This document shows, piece by piece, positions 1-7,469 of a stretch of 38,726 nucleotides of DNA; the stretch's first letter is position 1; each line of letters begins with the position of its first letter. The notes under the pieces were generated by a model. That model was not told the DNA's origin. It did not search any database and worked only from the letters and a program-made list of their open reading frames with translations. The stretch comes from Bradyrhizobium sp. NAS80.1 (lineage in GTDB: Bacteria > Pseudomonadota > Alphaproteobacteria > Rhizobiales > Xanthobacteraceae). The position numbers and the translations under genes were made by a program. The stretch lies in the NCBI RefSeq assembly GCF_001908205.1, contig NZ_LGHL01000214.1:1-38726 (forward strand). Direction: 5' to 3'.

Positions 1-123
1 GTGTTGCGGGGACGGCGGCGCGGTCTGTTGCGGCGGCGTCGGGGCGGGCGGGGCCTGCGCAATCGCGGCGCCTGAGGCGGCGATCAGGAGGCCAGCCAGG
101 ATGATGTTTGATGTCGTGCGCAT
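1..123 (-). CDS. N-terminus of an exported proline-rich protein (cut by window edge)
   Basis: The minus strand opens with ATG at 121-123 and stays open to the window edge, giving 41 residues. The start MRTTSNIILAGLLIAASGAA is a typical Sec signal peptide: a basic n-region, a hydrophobic core and a likely cleavage after AIA-Q near residue 22. It is followed by a Pro/Gln/Ala-rich stretch. The mature domain lies outside the window, so no function can be assigned. The region just upstream is the repeat-containing gap before the methyltransferase. Confidence 0.6.
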   Translation of the reverse strand, partial: MRTTSNIILAGLLIAASGAAIAQAPPAPTPPQQTAPPSPQH

Positions 124-238
124 GGGAAAAAAACGCGCGGGTTGGGCTCGATGTTCCCAGCCGAAGTGCGATGTGATCGGGCTTTGGATCGCAAACCCCA
201 GCAAACGCATGAAGCGTGGCAAATAGCTCGCCCGCGGC

Positions 239-375
239 CATCCTTCGAGACGCCCGCCTAAGGCGGGCCCTCAGGATGAGGTCGGGGTTTGCGCCAAGAT
301 ATCAAACCCTCATGGCGAGGAGCCCGCCCAAGCGGGCGTAGCAGACGATGCTTCGCATCGCCGCGAGAACCATGC
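239..375. repeat. Inverted pair of GCCCGCC-type palindromic repeats
   Basis: The gap between the exported protein and the methyltransferase (124-404) holds two facing copies of a short repeat. The first (239-288) reads CATCCTTCGAGACGCCCGCC then a GGCGGGC arm and CTCAGGATGAGG. The second (about 306-375) carries the reverse motifs CCTCATGGCGAGGAGCCCGC and GCGGGCG. Such elements are common between genes in Bradyrhizobiaceae. The rest of the gap shows no ORF and no promoter I can support. Confidence 0.6.
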
Positions 376-404
376 AGGCCGAACTGCCCGCTACGCTGAT
401 CACA

Positions 405-1043
405 TTACGATTTGTGGTAGCGGATCAGCGAAAAATGCCCCATCGGCGGCATCGGGCGGCGCTCGGCGAGCGTGACACCGCCGTGCCTTGCGGCCCAGTT
501 GACGAGGCGCTGCCACGGGAATTCCGGGCGCCAGCCGAGCCGGCGCGCCAGCGGCGCGAAGGCGAGCTCGGACAGCTTTCGCAGGCCCCGCTCTGCGCCG
601 ATGTGGTTGACGAGGATCAGCTCGCCGCCGGGCTTGAGCACGCGCACGAATTCGTCGAGCGTGCCTTCGGGATCGGGCACGGCGGTGATGACATATTGCG
701 CGACCACCGCGTCGAAGAAGTTTTCCGGGAAGGCGAGGTTCTTCGCGTCCATCACCGAAAGCACTTCGACATTGGACAGCCCGAGCGCGCGCACGCGCGT
801 CTGTGCCTTGCGCAGCATCGGCTCGGAGATGTCGACGCCGCAGATCCTTGTGGTGCGCGAATAATCGGAGAGCGACAGGCCGGTGCCGACGCCGACGTCG
901 AGAACGCGACCGCCGATCCGGTCGGCCTCCGCGATGGTCGACTGCCTTCCGGCGTCGAACACCTTGCCGAACACGAGATCGTAGACCGGCGCCCAGCGGC
1001 CATAGGCCTTCTCGACCCCGGCCCGCGAGATGTCTGCTGCCAT
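405..1043 (-). CDS. Class I SAM-dependent methyltransferase, PmtA/PmtX-like
   Basis: This 212-residue protein is a Rossmann-fold methyltransferase. Motif I, VLDVGVGTG, lies at residues 47-55 and binds S-adenosylmethionine. It is followed by the acidic GVDIS strand and by LKPGGELILVNH, typical of the ubiE/PmtA group. The N-terminal YGRWAPVYDLVFGKVF resembles the Rhodobacter-type phosphatidylethanolamine N-methyltransferases, enzymes that methylate membrane lipid toward phosphatidylcholine; Bradyrhizobium carries several paralogues. The full length fits that family. Assignment to phospholipid rather than another acceptor is inference from this N-terminal signature. It lies downstream of mnmA on the same strand, 80 bases away across a palindromic repeat, so co-transcription is doubtful. 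Confidence 0.8.
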   Translation of the reverse strand: MAADISRAGVEKAYGRWAPVYDLVFGKVFDAGRQSTIAEADRIGGRVLDVGVGTGLSLSDYSRTTRICGVDISEPMLRKAQTRVRALGLSNVEVLSVMDAKNLAFPENFFDAVVAQYVITAVPDPEGTLDEFVRVLKPGGELILVNHIGAERGLRKLSELAFAPLARRLGWRPEFPWQRLVNWAARHGGVTLAERRPMPPMGHFSLIRYHKS

Positions 1044-1075
1044 GCCCCCTGCCCTGGAAATCAGATTTTGATGCT

Positions 1076-1124
1076 GCGCATGATCTTGTCGGAAAACCGC
1101 TTCACACTTTTTCGGATCATGCGC
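1076..1124. repeat. Palindromic repeat with 10-bp perfect inverted ends (copy 1)
   Basis: GCGCATGATC at 1076-1085 is mirrored exactly by GATCATGCGC at 1115-1124, with TTGTCGGAAAACCGCTTCAC and a short T-run between. The right end touches the first base of the mnmA stop codon. A second, diverged copy lies at 9540-9588 after fliN. The family is widespread in Rhizobiales intergenic DNA. Its position after a stop codon would let it act as a transcript-end hairpin, but that role is inferred. Confidence 0.75.
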
Positions 1125-2305
1125 TAGCCGCGCACCGCTTCCACCAGCGGCCTCGTCGTGCTCGTCGCGACCTTCGCGGCGGCGCTCTGGATGAAGCCGC
1201 CGCCGAGCACGCGCGCCTGCCCCGTTGGCGCGTCATAGAACACGCAGGCCTGGCCGGGCGAGACGCCCTCCTCGCCCGCGACGAGCTCGACCTCGTAATG
1301 GCCGTTGCCGCCGCGCAGCCACGCCGGCTGGGGGCTGCGGGTCGAGCGCACGCGCACGAACATCTCGAGGCCGCTGCCGATGGCGCTGTCGATATCGCCG
1401 TCGCCGATCCAGTTGACGTCGCGCAGTACGATGCGGTGCATCTTCAAGGCATCGCGCGCGCCCACGACGACGCGGCGATTGGCGGCATCCAGCCGCACCA
1501 CGTACAGCGGCGAGCCGGAGGCGATGCCGAGGCCACGGCGCTGGCCGACGGTGAAATTGGCGATGCCGTTGTGCTGGCCGAGCACGCGGCCGTCGAGATC
1601 GACGATTTCGCCGGGGTCCATCGCGTTCGGCCGCAGGCGGGTGATGATGTCGGTGTAGCGTCCCGTGGGCACGAAGCAGATGTCCTGGCTGTCGTGCTTG
1701 TCGGCAACCGCAAGGCCGAAGCGGCGCGCGAGCTCGCGCGTCTCGGGCTTGGTCATGTCGCCGAGGGGGAAGCGCAGGAAGTCGAGCTGCTCGCGCGTGG
1801 TTGCGAACAGGAAATAGCTCTGGTCGCGATCGCCGTCGGCCGCGCAGACCAGCGCGCGCGAGCCGTTGTCGAGGCGGCGCGAGGCGACGTAATGGCCTGT
1901 GGCAAGCGCATGCGCGCCGAGCTCGCGCGCGGTCTTCAAGAGATCGCGGAACTTGACCGAGCGGTTGCACTCGATGCACGGCACCGGCGTCTCGCCGAGC
2001 GCGTAAGAGTCGGCGAAATTGTCGATGACGGACTCGCGGAAACGGTCCTCGTAGTCGAGCACGTAATGGGGAATGCCGAGTTTTGCGGCGACGTCGCGGG
2101 CGTCGTGGATGTCCTGGCCGGCGCAACATGCGCCCTTGCGATGAGTCGCCGCGCCATGGTCGTAGAGCTGAAGCGTGATGCCGACGACGTCATAGCCTTC
2201 CGCCTTCAACAGCGCAGCCGTCGTCGAGGAATCGACGCCGCCCGACATGGCGACGACGACCCTGGTGTCCTGCGGACGGCCTTCGAGATCCAGACTGTTG
2301 AGCAT
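1124..2305 (-). CDS. mnmA: tRNA-specific 2-thiouridylase MnmA
   Basis: MnmA thiolates U34 of tRNA-Lys, -Glu and -Gln in the cytoplasm, using ATP to activate the base and a persulfide-bearing cysteine as sulfur donor. The 393-residue product shows the PP-loop AMSGGVDSS at residues 19-27, the nucleophilic cysteine of PCIECN (C113) and the second catalytic cysteine of DICF (C210). The C-terminal beta-barrel region includes PGQACVFYD. I chose the ATG at 2303-2305 because the reading frame upstream of it (to 2482) has no family similarity. It precedes the methyltransferase on the same strand. The gene looks intact and ordinary. Confidence 0.95.
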   Translation of the reverse strand: MLNSLDLEGRPQDTRVVVAMSGGVDSSTTAALLKAEGYDVVGITLQLYDHGAATHRKGACCAGQDIHDARDVAAKLGIPHYVLDYEDRFRESVIDNFADSYALGETPVPCIECNRSVKFRDLLKTARELGAHALATGHYVASRRLDNGSRALVCAADGDRDQSYFLFATTREQLDFLRFPLGDMTKPETRELARRFGLAVADKHDSQDICFVPTGRYTDIITRLRPNAMDPGEIVDLDGRVLGQHNGIANFTVGQRRGLGIASGSPLYVVRLDAANRRVVVGARDALKMHRIVLRDVNWIGDGDIDSAIGSGLEMFVRVRSTRSPQPAWLRGGNGHYEVELVAGEEGVSPGQACVFYDAPTGQARVLGGGFIQSAAAKVATSTTRPLVEAVRG

Positions 2306-2614
2306 GGGCCTTAAGGTTGTGACAGCGGCGTGCGGCGGATCCGCGTTTGCTTGGACTTTTCTTCGGCTCCCGGCGGGGACATCGGCGATCCCCCGGAACT
2401 TTAGTTCCCGAAGGGCACGACTTGCCCGGTCGAAAGCGGCTGAGAGCACCTCTTTAATATAGGCGCCATTCCGGTGAAGCAATCACGCCAGCAGCCAGCT
2501 TGGGGCAATTCTTGCCGGGGAGGCAGAAATGGCGGGGTAGCGGAGGGCCTCGGGGCGGCAGCGCAGATCCGTCAAAATATTGATATTACTTGAGAAAATA
2601 GCGTTTCGCAGGGC

Positions 2615-2630
2615 TGGCCCACTCCTTGCT
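2615..2630 (+). promoter_or_regulatory. Sigma-54 (RpoN) type -24/-12 promoter before fliK
   Basis: TGGCCCACTCCTTGCT matches the RpoN consensus TGGCACG-N4-TTGCW, with GG at 2616-2617 and GC at 2628-2629 separated by exactly ten bases. Transcription would begin near 2641, about 25 bases before the fliK start. The gene for the sigma-54 activator FlbD lies in the same cluster, which fits. A search for FlbD enhancer sites was not possible. Confidence 0.7.
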
Positions 2631-2665
2631 ACCCCCATCCCGAAGATGTTTTCTAGGGGTCGCCT

Positions 2666-4279
2666 GTGGTAGGTAGTACGTCAGATGTAGCGGCAAACGT
2701 GCCCGTCCAGAGCGCGCAGCAAAAGCCTGCGCGGTCGCAGGGCACGAAAGATACGTCCGCGAACGACTCCTTCGGCTCGCTGGTCGACAGCAACACGCAG
2801 GCGATCAGCAACAACGCAGCATCGCAGACGCAGGATACCGCTCCGCGCCGGACCGATTCTTCGTCTTCATCGCCCGCCCCGGACAACAGCCCGCGCGACA
2901 ATTCGTCGACCGACCAGTCCTCGCAGAGCAAGGCCAGCGACGACACCGACACGTCCGCGACCGCCAAGAAAGACACCAGGAGCGACGCGACGACTGATCC
3001 GGCCAAGGCTTCCGACAAGACCAAGGACAAGTCCGAATCCTCCGGCACCAAGTCGGCGGACAAGTCCGACGACACCAATGGGCTTGCCGCCGTCGCTGAT
3101 GCTTCGGCGACCGCGCAGACCGACGCGGCGCAAGCCGCTTCGCCCGATCCGAACGCGATCGTCGTTGCCGCGCCCGCGGTGCCGGTCGATCCGAATGCGG
3201 CCGCGAACCAGGCCGCCAGCAACGCCTCTTCACCGCTGACGATCGCCGCCGCCGGCATTGCCGCCAGCGCCTCCACCGCGGCGCAGATCGCCGGCACCAA
3301 GACCGATACCGCCACGGCGGGCGACAAGAGCGCCAAGACCGCCGGCGCCAAGGTCGATGCCGACACAGCGGGAACGTTGGGGGATGCCGCGACCGGCACG
3401 ACTGATCCGGTTGCGACCGATGCCAAGACAAATAGCGGGCTGATCGCCGCCGTCGACCAGCGCACGCCCAAAACCTCGTTCAAGGCTGCCGCCACCGCGC
3501 AACCACAAACCGATGTCTCCAATATCGGCCAGGACGCGGGCAAGGCGAACGCCACCGCCACGCAGATTCCGGCGACCGCAACGACCGCCAACGCCGCCGC
3601 ACATCCGCAAGCCGCCCAGCCGCAAGGCGACGCCGGCGCGACCGACGCGAAGGCCGGCGTCTCCGACCGCACCGCTGACACCACGTCTGGCTCGCCAACC
3701 GCACATGCTCATGCGGGCACGCAGGCCATCGCCACGCCGACCGACACCAGTGCGCAGGCCGCCTCCGCGATTCCCGCGCCGCTGACCACGACGACCTCGA
3801 CTGCGACCGCATCGACCGCAACGCTCACCGCGACCGCCGCAAACGCCACGGCCGTGCCGATCAACGGCGTGCCGATCGAGATCGCGGCGGCCGCGCGCGC
3901 CGGCAAGACGCGCTTCGACATCAGCCTCGACCCGATCGATCTCGGACGCATCGACGTCCGCATCAATGTTGACCGCAACGGCCAGGTCACCTCGCATCTG
4001 ACGGTCGAGAAGCCGGAGACGCTGCAGATGCTGCGACAGGACGCGCCGCAATTGCAGCGCGCGCTCGACGATGCCGGCTTCAAGACCGGCAGCAACGGGC
4101 TGTCTTTCAGCCTGCGCGACCAGAATTCATCGGGTCAGAATTTTGACCAGAGCAACGACAATGGCGGCAATGCCCGCCGGCTGATCATCAGCGAGGACGA
4201 CACCGTTGCTGCTGCGCCCGCCGGGCGCGGCTACGGCCGCATGCTCGGATCGAGCAGCGGCGTCGACATCAGAGTGTGA
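2666..4279 (+). CDS. fliK: Flagellar hook-length control protein FliK
   Basis: FliK is exported through the flagellar type III system, measures the hook and switches export from hook to filament subunits. This 537-residue protein has the usual two parts. A long low-complexity Ala/Thr/Asp/Ser/Lys-rich N-terminal region (about 1-400) would be the unfolded ruler. A C-terminal Flg_hook domain (about 405-490) includes the stretch from DISLDPIDLGRIDVRI to GLSFSLRDQ, the conserved switch domain. The GTG start at 2666 follows AGGGG at good spacing and lies just below the sigma-54 promoter. flgD begins 13 bases after the stop, so the two are surely co-transcribed. Identity rests on the C-terminal domain and on position; the N-terminal half is too repetitive in composition to compare. 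Confidence 0.88.
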   Translation: MVGSTSDVAANVPVQSAQQKPARSQGTKDTSANDSFGSLVDSNTQAISNNAASQTQDTAPRRTDSSSSSPAPDNSPRDNSSTDQSSQSKASDDTDTSATAKKDTRSDATTDPAKASDKTKDKSESSGTKSADKSDDTNGLAAVADASATAQTDAAQAASPDPNAIVVAAPAVPVDPNAAANQAASNASSPLTIAAAGIAASASTAAQIAGTKTDTATAGDKSAKTAGAKVDADTAGTLGDAATGTTDPVATDAKTNSGLIAAVDQRTPKTSFKAAATAQPQTDVSNIGQDAGKANATATQIPATATTANAAAHPQAAQPQGDAGATDAKAGVSDRTADTTSGSPTAHAHAGTQAIATPTDTSAQAASAIPAPLTTTTSTATASTATLTATAANATAVPINGVPIEIAAAARAGKTRFDISLDPIDLGRIDVRINVDRNGQVTSHLTVEKPETLQMLRQDAPQLQRALDDAGFKTGSNGLSFSLRDQNSSGQNFDQSNDNGGNARRLIISEDDTVAAAPAGRGYGRMLGSSSGVDIRV

Positions 4280-4292
4280 GGAGTATTCGCAA

Positions 4293-5000
4293 ATGACCAC
4301 CACGAATGCCACCACCGCCCCGACACCCGTCTCCGGGACGACCGACATCCCGAAATCGTCGGGCTCCCTGAGCTCGACCACGGGATCGACGCTCGCCGGC
4401 AATTTCCAGACCTTCCTGACGCTGCTGACCACGCAGCTGCAGAACCAGAACCCGCTCGATCCGCTCGACACCAACCAGTTCACCCAGCAGCTGGTGCAGT
4501 TCGCCGGCGTCGAGCAGCAGCTCAAGACCAACGACTCGCTCTCCCAGCTCGTCACACTGCAGCAGACCACGCAGGCGACCCAGGCGCTCGGCTTCGTCGG
4601 CAAGACCGCAGTCGTCGACGGCACCACCGCGACGATGTCTAAATCGTCGGCGACCTGGCATCTCAGCGTTCCTTCGAGCGCTACCGTCGACATCTCGATC
4701 GCCAACAGCGCTGGCCAGACCGTTTTCACCGGTAAATATACGGCCGGCGCCGGCAGCGACATTCCGTTCACCTGGAACGGCCAGGGCAATGACGGCACGC
4801 AGTGGCCCGACGGCAAGTACACGATCTCGGCGACGGGCAAGGATATCGCGGGCAACAATGTCGGCATTGCCGCGCAAGTGCAGGGCGTGGTGTCGTCGGT
4901 CGACCTGACCCAGTCGCCGCCGTTGCTCACGATTGACGGCAACAGCTACACACTGAGTCAGGTGAAGACCATCGTCGCTACCAGCAGCTCCGGCAGCTAA
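4293..5000 (+). CDS. flgD: Flagellar hook assembly scaffolding protein FlgD
   Basis: FlgD caps the growing hook and is needed for hook subunit assembly. The 235-residue product has the conserved N-terminal segment FQTFLTLLTTQLQNQNPLDP followed by TNQFTQQLVQFAGVEQQL. Next comes a linker and a C-terminal immunoglobulin-like fold with FTWNGQGNDGTQWPDGKYTI. I chose the ATG at 4293 because GAGGAG lies 9 bases upstream and the family motif starts soon after; the longer frame overlaps fliK. It follows fliK by 13 bases. It is exported without a cleaved signal peptide, as known for this family. Confidence 0.93.
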   Translation: MTTTNATTAPTPVSGTTDIPKSSGSLSSTTGSTLAGNFQTFLTLLTTQLQNQNPLDPLDTNQFTQQLVQFAGVEQQLKTNDSLSQLVTLQQTTQATQALGFVGKTAVVDGTTATMSKSSATWHLSVPSSATVDISIANSAGQTVFTGKYTAGAGSDIPFTWNGQGNDGTQWPDGKYTISATGKDIAGNNVGIAAQVQGVVSSVDLTQSPPLLTIDGNSYTLSQVKTIVATSSSGS

Positions 5001-5351
5001 GGCGGCGCGGCACATACGGTGTCGTCCCCGCGAAGGAAGTAGTTTGAGCATAAGACGGTAACCCCGAGTCTTCGTAAGAACTACTCCCTGGGGTTATGGG
5101 TCCATGGCTCGCGCGCCCCGGGACGACAGTTGAAGGCTTGGCGACGTCACCGCGGGCCGCGTTTTGTTAGTAAAGTATTTACCTTCTGACCGCTCGGCCG
5201 GCTCGGACCATGGTGTCCCGCCCTCCGGGCCGGCTGTGTTGCGGCCATTTTCAACGAGAATTGTATTGAAGCCTTAGGCTTAGCGGATTTTTAAGTCGCC
5301 GGGGTTACGGTTACGGCGTGAGTTCAGTGGTTGAGAGTTTGTGAGTACGCC
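5001..5351 (+). promoter_or_regulatory. Intergenic region between flgD and sciP
   Basis: This 351-base gap has no convincing ORF. Its first third is a nested palindrome (5021-5127, listed separately). Around 5165-5190 lies GTTAGTAAAGTATTTACC, which can be read as a degenerate CtrA-type site (TTAG-N7-TTTACC against TTAA-N7-TTAAC) with an imperfect dyad GTAAA-GTA-TTTAC. It is a plausible sciP control element, but with two mismatches it is weak. I see no clear -35/-10 pair. Confidence 0.4.
5021..5127. repeat. Nested palindromic repeat after flgD
   Basis: GTCGTCCC at 5021-5028 is mirrored by GGGACGAC at 5120-5127. Inside lie further matched arms, GTAGTT with AACTAC and AAGAC with GTCTT. The element could fold as one long hairpin about 107 bases long. 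It sits just after the flgD stop, where it could protect or end the fliK-flgD transcript. I saw no second copy in the window. Confidence 0.55.
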
Positions 5352-5627
5352 ATGACAGAACCCCATCGCCCGAGGGTAAAATACGTCATCGGGCCGGACG
5401 GCAGTCCGCTGACGATTGCGGATCTACCTGCACCCGGCACCAAACGCTGGGTCATCCGCCGTAAGGCCGAAGTCGTCGCTGCTGTTCGTGGCGGACTTCT
5501 CTCCCTCGAGGAGGCCTGCAGCCGATATACCCTGACGGTCGACGAATTCCTCTCCTGGCAGTTTTCCATCGACCAGCACGGTCTGGCGGGTCTTCGCACT
5601 ACCCGCATCCAGCAATATCGCCAGTAA
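5352..5627 (+). CDS. sciP: SciP-type CtrA inhibitor (DUF1153)
   Basis: The 91-residue product, with core KYVIGPDGSPLTIADLPAPG, RWVIRRKAEVVAAVRGG and LSLEEACSRYTLTVDEFLSW, matches SciP. SciP is the small helix-turn-helix protein that in Caulobacter binds the master cell-cycle regulator CtrA and blocks activation of its target promoters. The length equals the Caulobacter protein as I remember it. The ATG at 5352 gives this standard length; the GTG-initiated frame seven codons earlier is only an extension. It lies in a flagellar cluster directly before fliF, as in other alphaproteobacteria, and is closed by a strong terminator, so it appears to be a single-gene unit. Confidence 0.9.
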   Translation: MTEPHRPRVKYVIGPDGSPLTIADLPAPGTKRWVIRRKAEVVAAVRGGLLSLEEACSRYTLTVDEFLSWQFSIDQHGLAGLRTTRIQQYRQ

Positions 5628-5656
5628 GCGATCCGGAAATCTGCGACTTCTAACGA

Positions 5657-5689
5657 AAATCGGCCTCGCCGCGCGAGGCCGATTTTTTT
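5657..5689 (+). terminator. Rho-independent terminator of sciP
   Basis: CGGCCTCG (5661-5668) and CGAGGCCG (5674-5681) form a perfect GC-rich stem with a five-base loop. AAAT before it pairs with the following ATTT, and a run of seven T follows. It lies 30 bases after the sciP stop and separates sciP from fliF. Confidence 0.93.
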
Positions 5690-5725
5690 CATGTCCTCAT
5701 CTCGGCGCCACTTTTGTCCGACCTC

Positions 5726-5743
5726 TTAATCTTCGTTAACCAT
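5726..5743 (+). promoter_or_regulatory. CtrA-type binding site upstream of fliF
   Basis: TTAATCTTCGTTAACCAT contains two TTAA half-sites (5726-5729 and 5736-5739) six bases apart and ends in TTAACCAT. CtrA sites are known as TTAA-N7-TTAAC, with N6 and TTAACCAT variants. It lies 78 bases before the fliF start, between the sciP terminator and fliF. CtrA control of the fliF operon is established in Caulobacter; here it is inferred from the motif. Confidence 0.6.
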
Positions 5744-5820
5744 ATCGAAACCATCACCTAGGCAATAATTGCCCAGTCGGCCTTTCCAGTGAAAGCGGCC
5801 GAATCTGTTGGGGCGGTTGC

Positions 5821-7437
5821 TTGCAAGGTCTGGTTGACTTCCTGAAAGGTATCGGCGCCGCCCGGTTCGGGGCAATGATCGCGGTCACCGCCGCGCTCAT
5901 CGGCTTCTTCGCGTTCGTCATCATGCGCGTGACCACGCCGCAGATGACGACGCTGTTCACCGACCTCAGCGTCGAAGATTCGTCCAGTATTATCAAAGAT
6001 CTGGAACGCCAGGGCATCCAGTTCGAGCTGCGCAATGAGGGCACCATCATCATGGTGCCCAAGGACAAGGTCACCCGTCTCAGGATGAAGCTCGCCGAGG
6101 GCGGCCTGCCCAAGGGCGGCGGCGTCGGCTACGAGGTGTTCGACAAGTCGGACGCGCTTGGCACCACCAGCTTCGTCCAGAACATCAACCATCTCCGCGC
6201 ACTGGAAGGCGAGCTCGCCCGCACCATCCGCGCCATCGACCGCATCCAGGCCGCCCGCGTTCACCTCGTGCTGCCGGAGCGCCCGCTCTTCTCGCGCGAG
6301 GCGCCGGAGCCGTCGGCCTCGATCGTGGTGCGCGTCCGCGGCTCGCTCGAAGCGCAGCAGATCCGCGCCATCCGTCACCTCGTCGCCTCGGCCGTGAACG
6401 GGCTGAAGCCGCAGCGGGTCTCGATCGTCGACGAGGCCGGCCAGCTGCTCGCCGACGGCGCCGCGACCGATCCGGAGCAGGCGATCGGGGACGAGCGCCG
6501 CATCGCCTTCGAGAAGCGGATGCGCAAGCAGGTCGAGGACATCGTCTCCTCCGTGGTCGGCTCAGGCCGCGCCCGCGTGCAGCTCTCCGCCGATTTCGAC
6601 TTCAACAAGGTCACCCAGACCTCGGACAAGTTCGACCCCGAAGGCCGCGTGCTGCGCTCGAGCCAGACCCGCGAAGAGCAGAGCATGACGGCCGACAACA
6701 ACGGTCAGGTCACCGTCAACAACGAGCTGCCCGGCAACCAGCAGAACAGCGGTCAGACGGCGAAGGACCAGAGCAAGAAGACCGAAGAGACCAACAATTA
6801 CGAGATCTCCCGCACCACCAAGACCGAGGTGACCGAGGCCGGCCGGGTCAACCGCATCTCGGTCGCGGTACTGGTCGACGGCATCTATTCCAAGAATGAC
6901 AAAGGCGAGCTCGCCTATCAGGACCGCACCAAGGAGCAGCTCGACCGCATCGCCGCCCTGGTGCGTTCGGCGATCGGCTTCGACCAGAAGCGCGGCGACC
7001 AGGTCGAGGTCGTCAATCTGCGCTTTGCCGATGCGCCCTCCACCGCCCCGATCGGCGAGCCCTCCGGCTTCCTCGGCATGCTCCAGTTCACCAAGGACGA
7101 TGTCATGTACTTCGTCGAGCTCGGCGTGATGATGCTGCTCGGCCTCGTCGTGCTGTTCCTGGTGATCCGCCCGCTGGTCAAGCGCATCCTGGCTTCCGAC
7201 GAAGTCGCCGCCGCCATCAGCGGCGTCCTCGCCGGCCCGACCGCCACGGAAGAGGCCGCTCCGGCGGCCGGTGGCCAGCAGCTCCTGCCGGGCGGCGCCG
7301 CGAGCGCGATCGACGTCGCCACCATCCAGGGCCAGGTCCACGCCCAGTCCGTTCATCGCGTCGGCGAGCTCGCCGAGCGCAACCCCAACGAAACCGTCGC
7401 CATCATCCGCCAGTGGCTCGCCGAGCCCGCCAAATGA
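5821..7437 (+). CDS. fliF: Flagellar MS-ring protein FliF
   Basis: FliF multimerises in the inner membrane into the MS ring, the base on which rotor and export gate assemble. The 538-residue protein has an N-terminal membrane helix (about residues 17-38), the ring-building motifs LFTDLSVEDSSSIIKDLERQ and GVGYEVFDKSDALGTTSF, and RAARVHLVLPERPLFSRE-like beta-collar sequence. A second membrane helix near residues 434-455 is followed by a cytoplasmic tail ending in VGELAERNPNETVAIIRQWL, the FliG-binding segment. The start is TTG at 5821; the next ATG would remove half of the first membrane helix. It leads a tight fliF-fliG-fliH-fliN run behind a CtrA-type site. Confidence 0.95.
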   Translation: MQGLVDFLKGIGAARFGAMIAVTAALIGFFAFVIMRVTTPQMTTLFTDLSVEDSSSIIKDLERQGIQFELRNEGTIIMVPKDKVTRLRMKLAEGGLPKGGGVGYEVFDKSDALGTTSFVQNINHLRALEGELARTIRAIDRIQAARVHLVLPERPLFSREAPEPSASIVVRVRGSLEAQQIRAIRHLVASAVNGLKPQRVSIVDEAGQLLADGAATDPEQAIGDERRIAFEKRMRKQVEDIVSSVVGSGRARVQLSADFDFNKVTQTSDKFDPEGRVLRSSQTREEQSMTADNNGQVTVNNELPGNQQNSGQTAKDQSKKTEETNNYEISRTTKTEVTEAGRVNRISVAVLVDGIYSKNDKGELAYQDRTKEQLDRIAALVRSAIGFDQKRGDQVEVVNLRFADAPSTAPIGEPSGFLGMLQFTKDDVMYFVELGVMMLLGLVVLFLVIRPLVKRILASDEVAAAISGVLAGPTATEEAAPAAGGQQLLPGGAASAIDVATIQGQVHAQSVHRVGELAERNPNETVAIIRQWLAEPAK

Positions 7438-7469
7438 CCCAAGCCAAGTGAATCAAGAAGTGATCTGAC

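Noticed and set aside
803..2314. Long plus-strand ORF (503 codons) opposite mnmA
   Set aside because: It is an arginine/alanine/aspartate-rich antisense shadow typical of high-GC third-position bias; the minus strand encodes MnmA with all motifs.
5797..5835. Sigma-54 promoter at TGGGGCGGTTGCTTGC before fliF
   Set aside because: Spacing can be forced to GG-N10-GC, but it overlaps the fliF start codon, so it cannot serve fliF.
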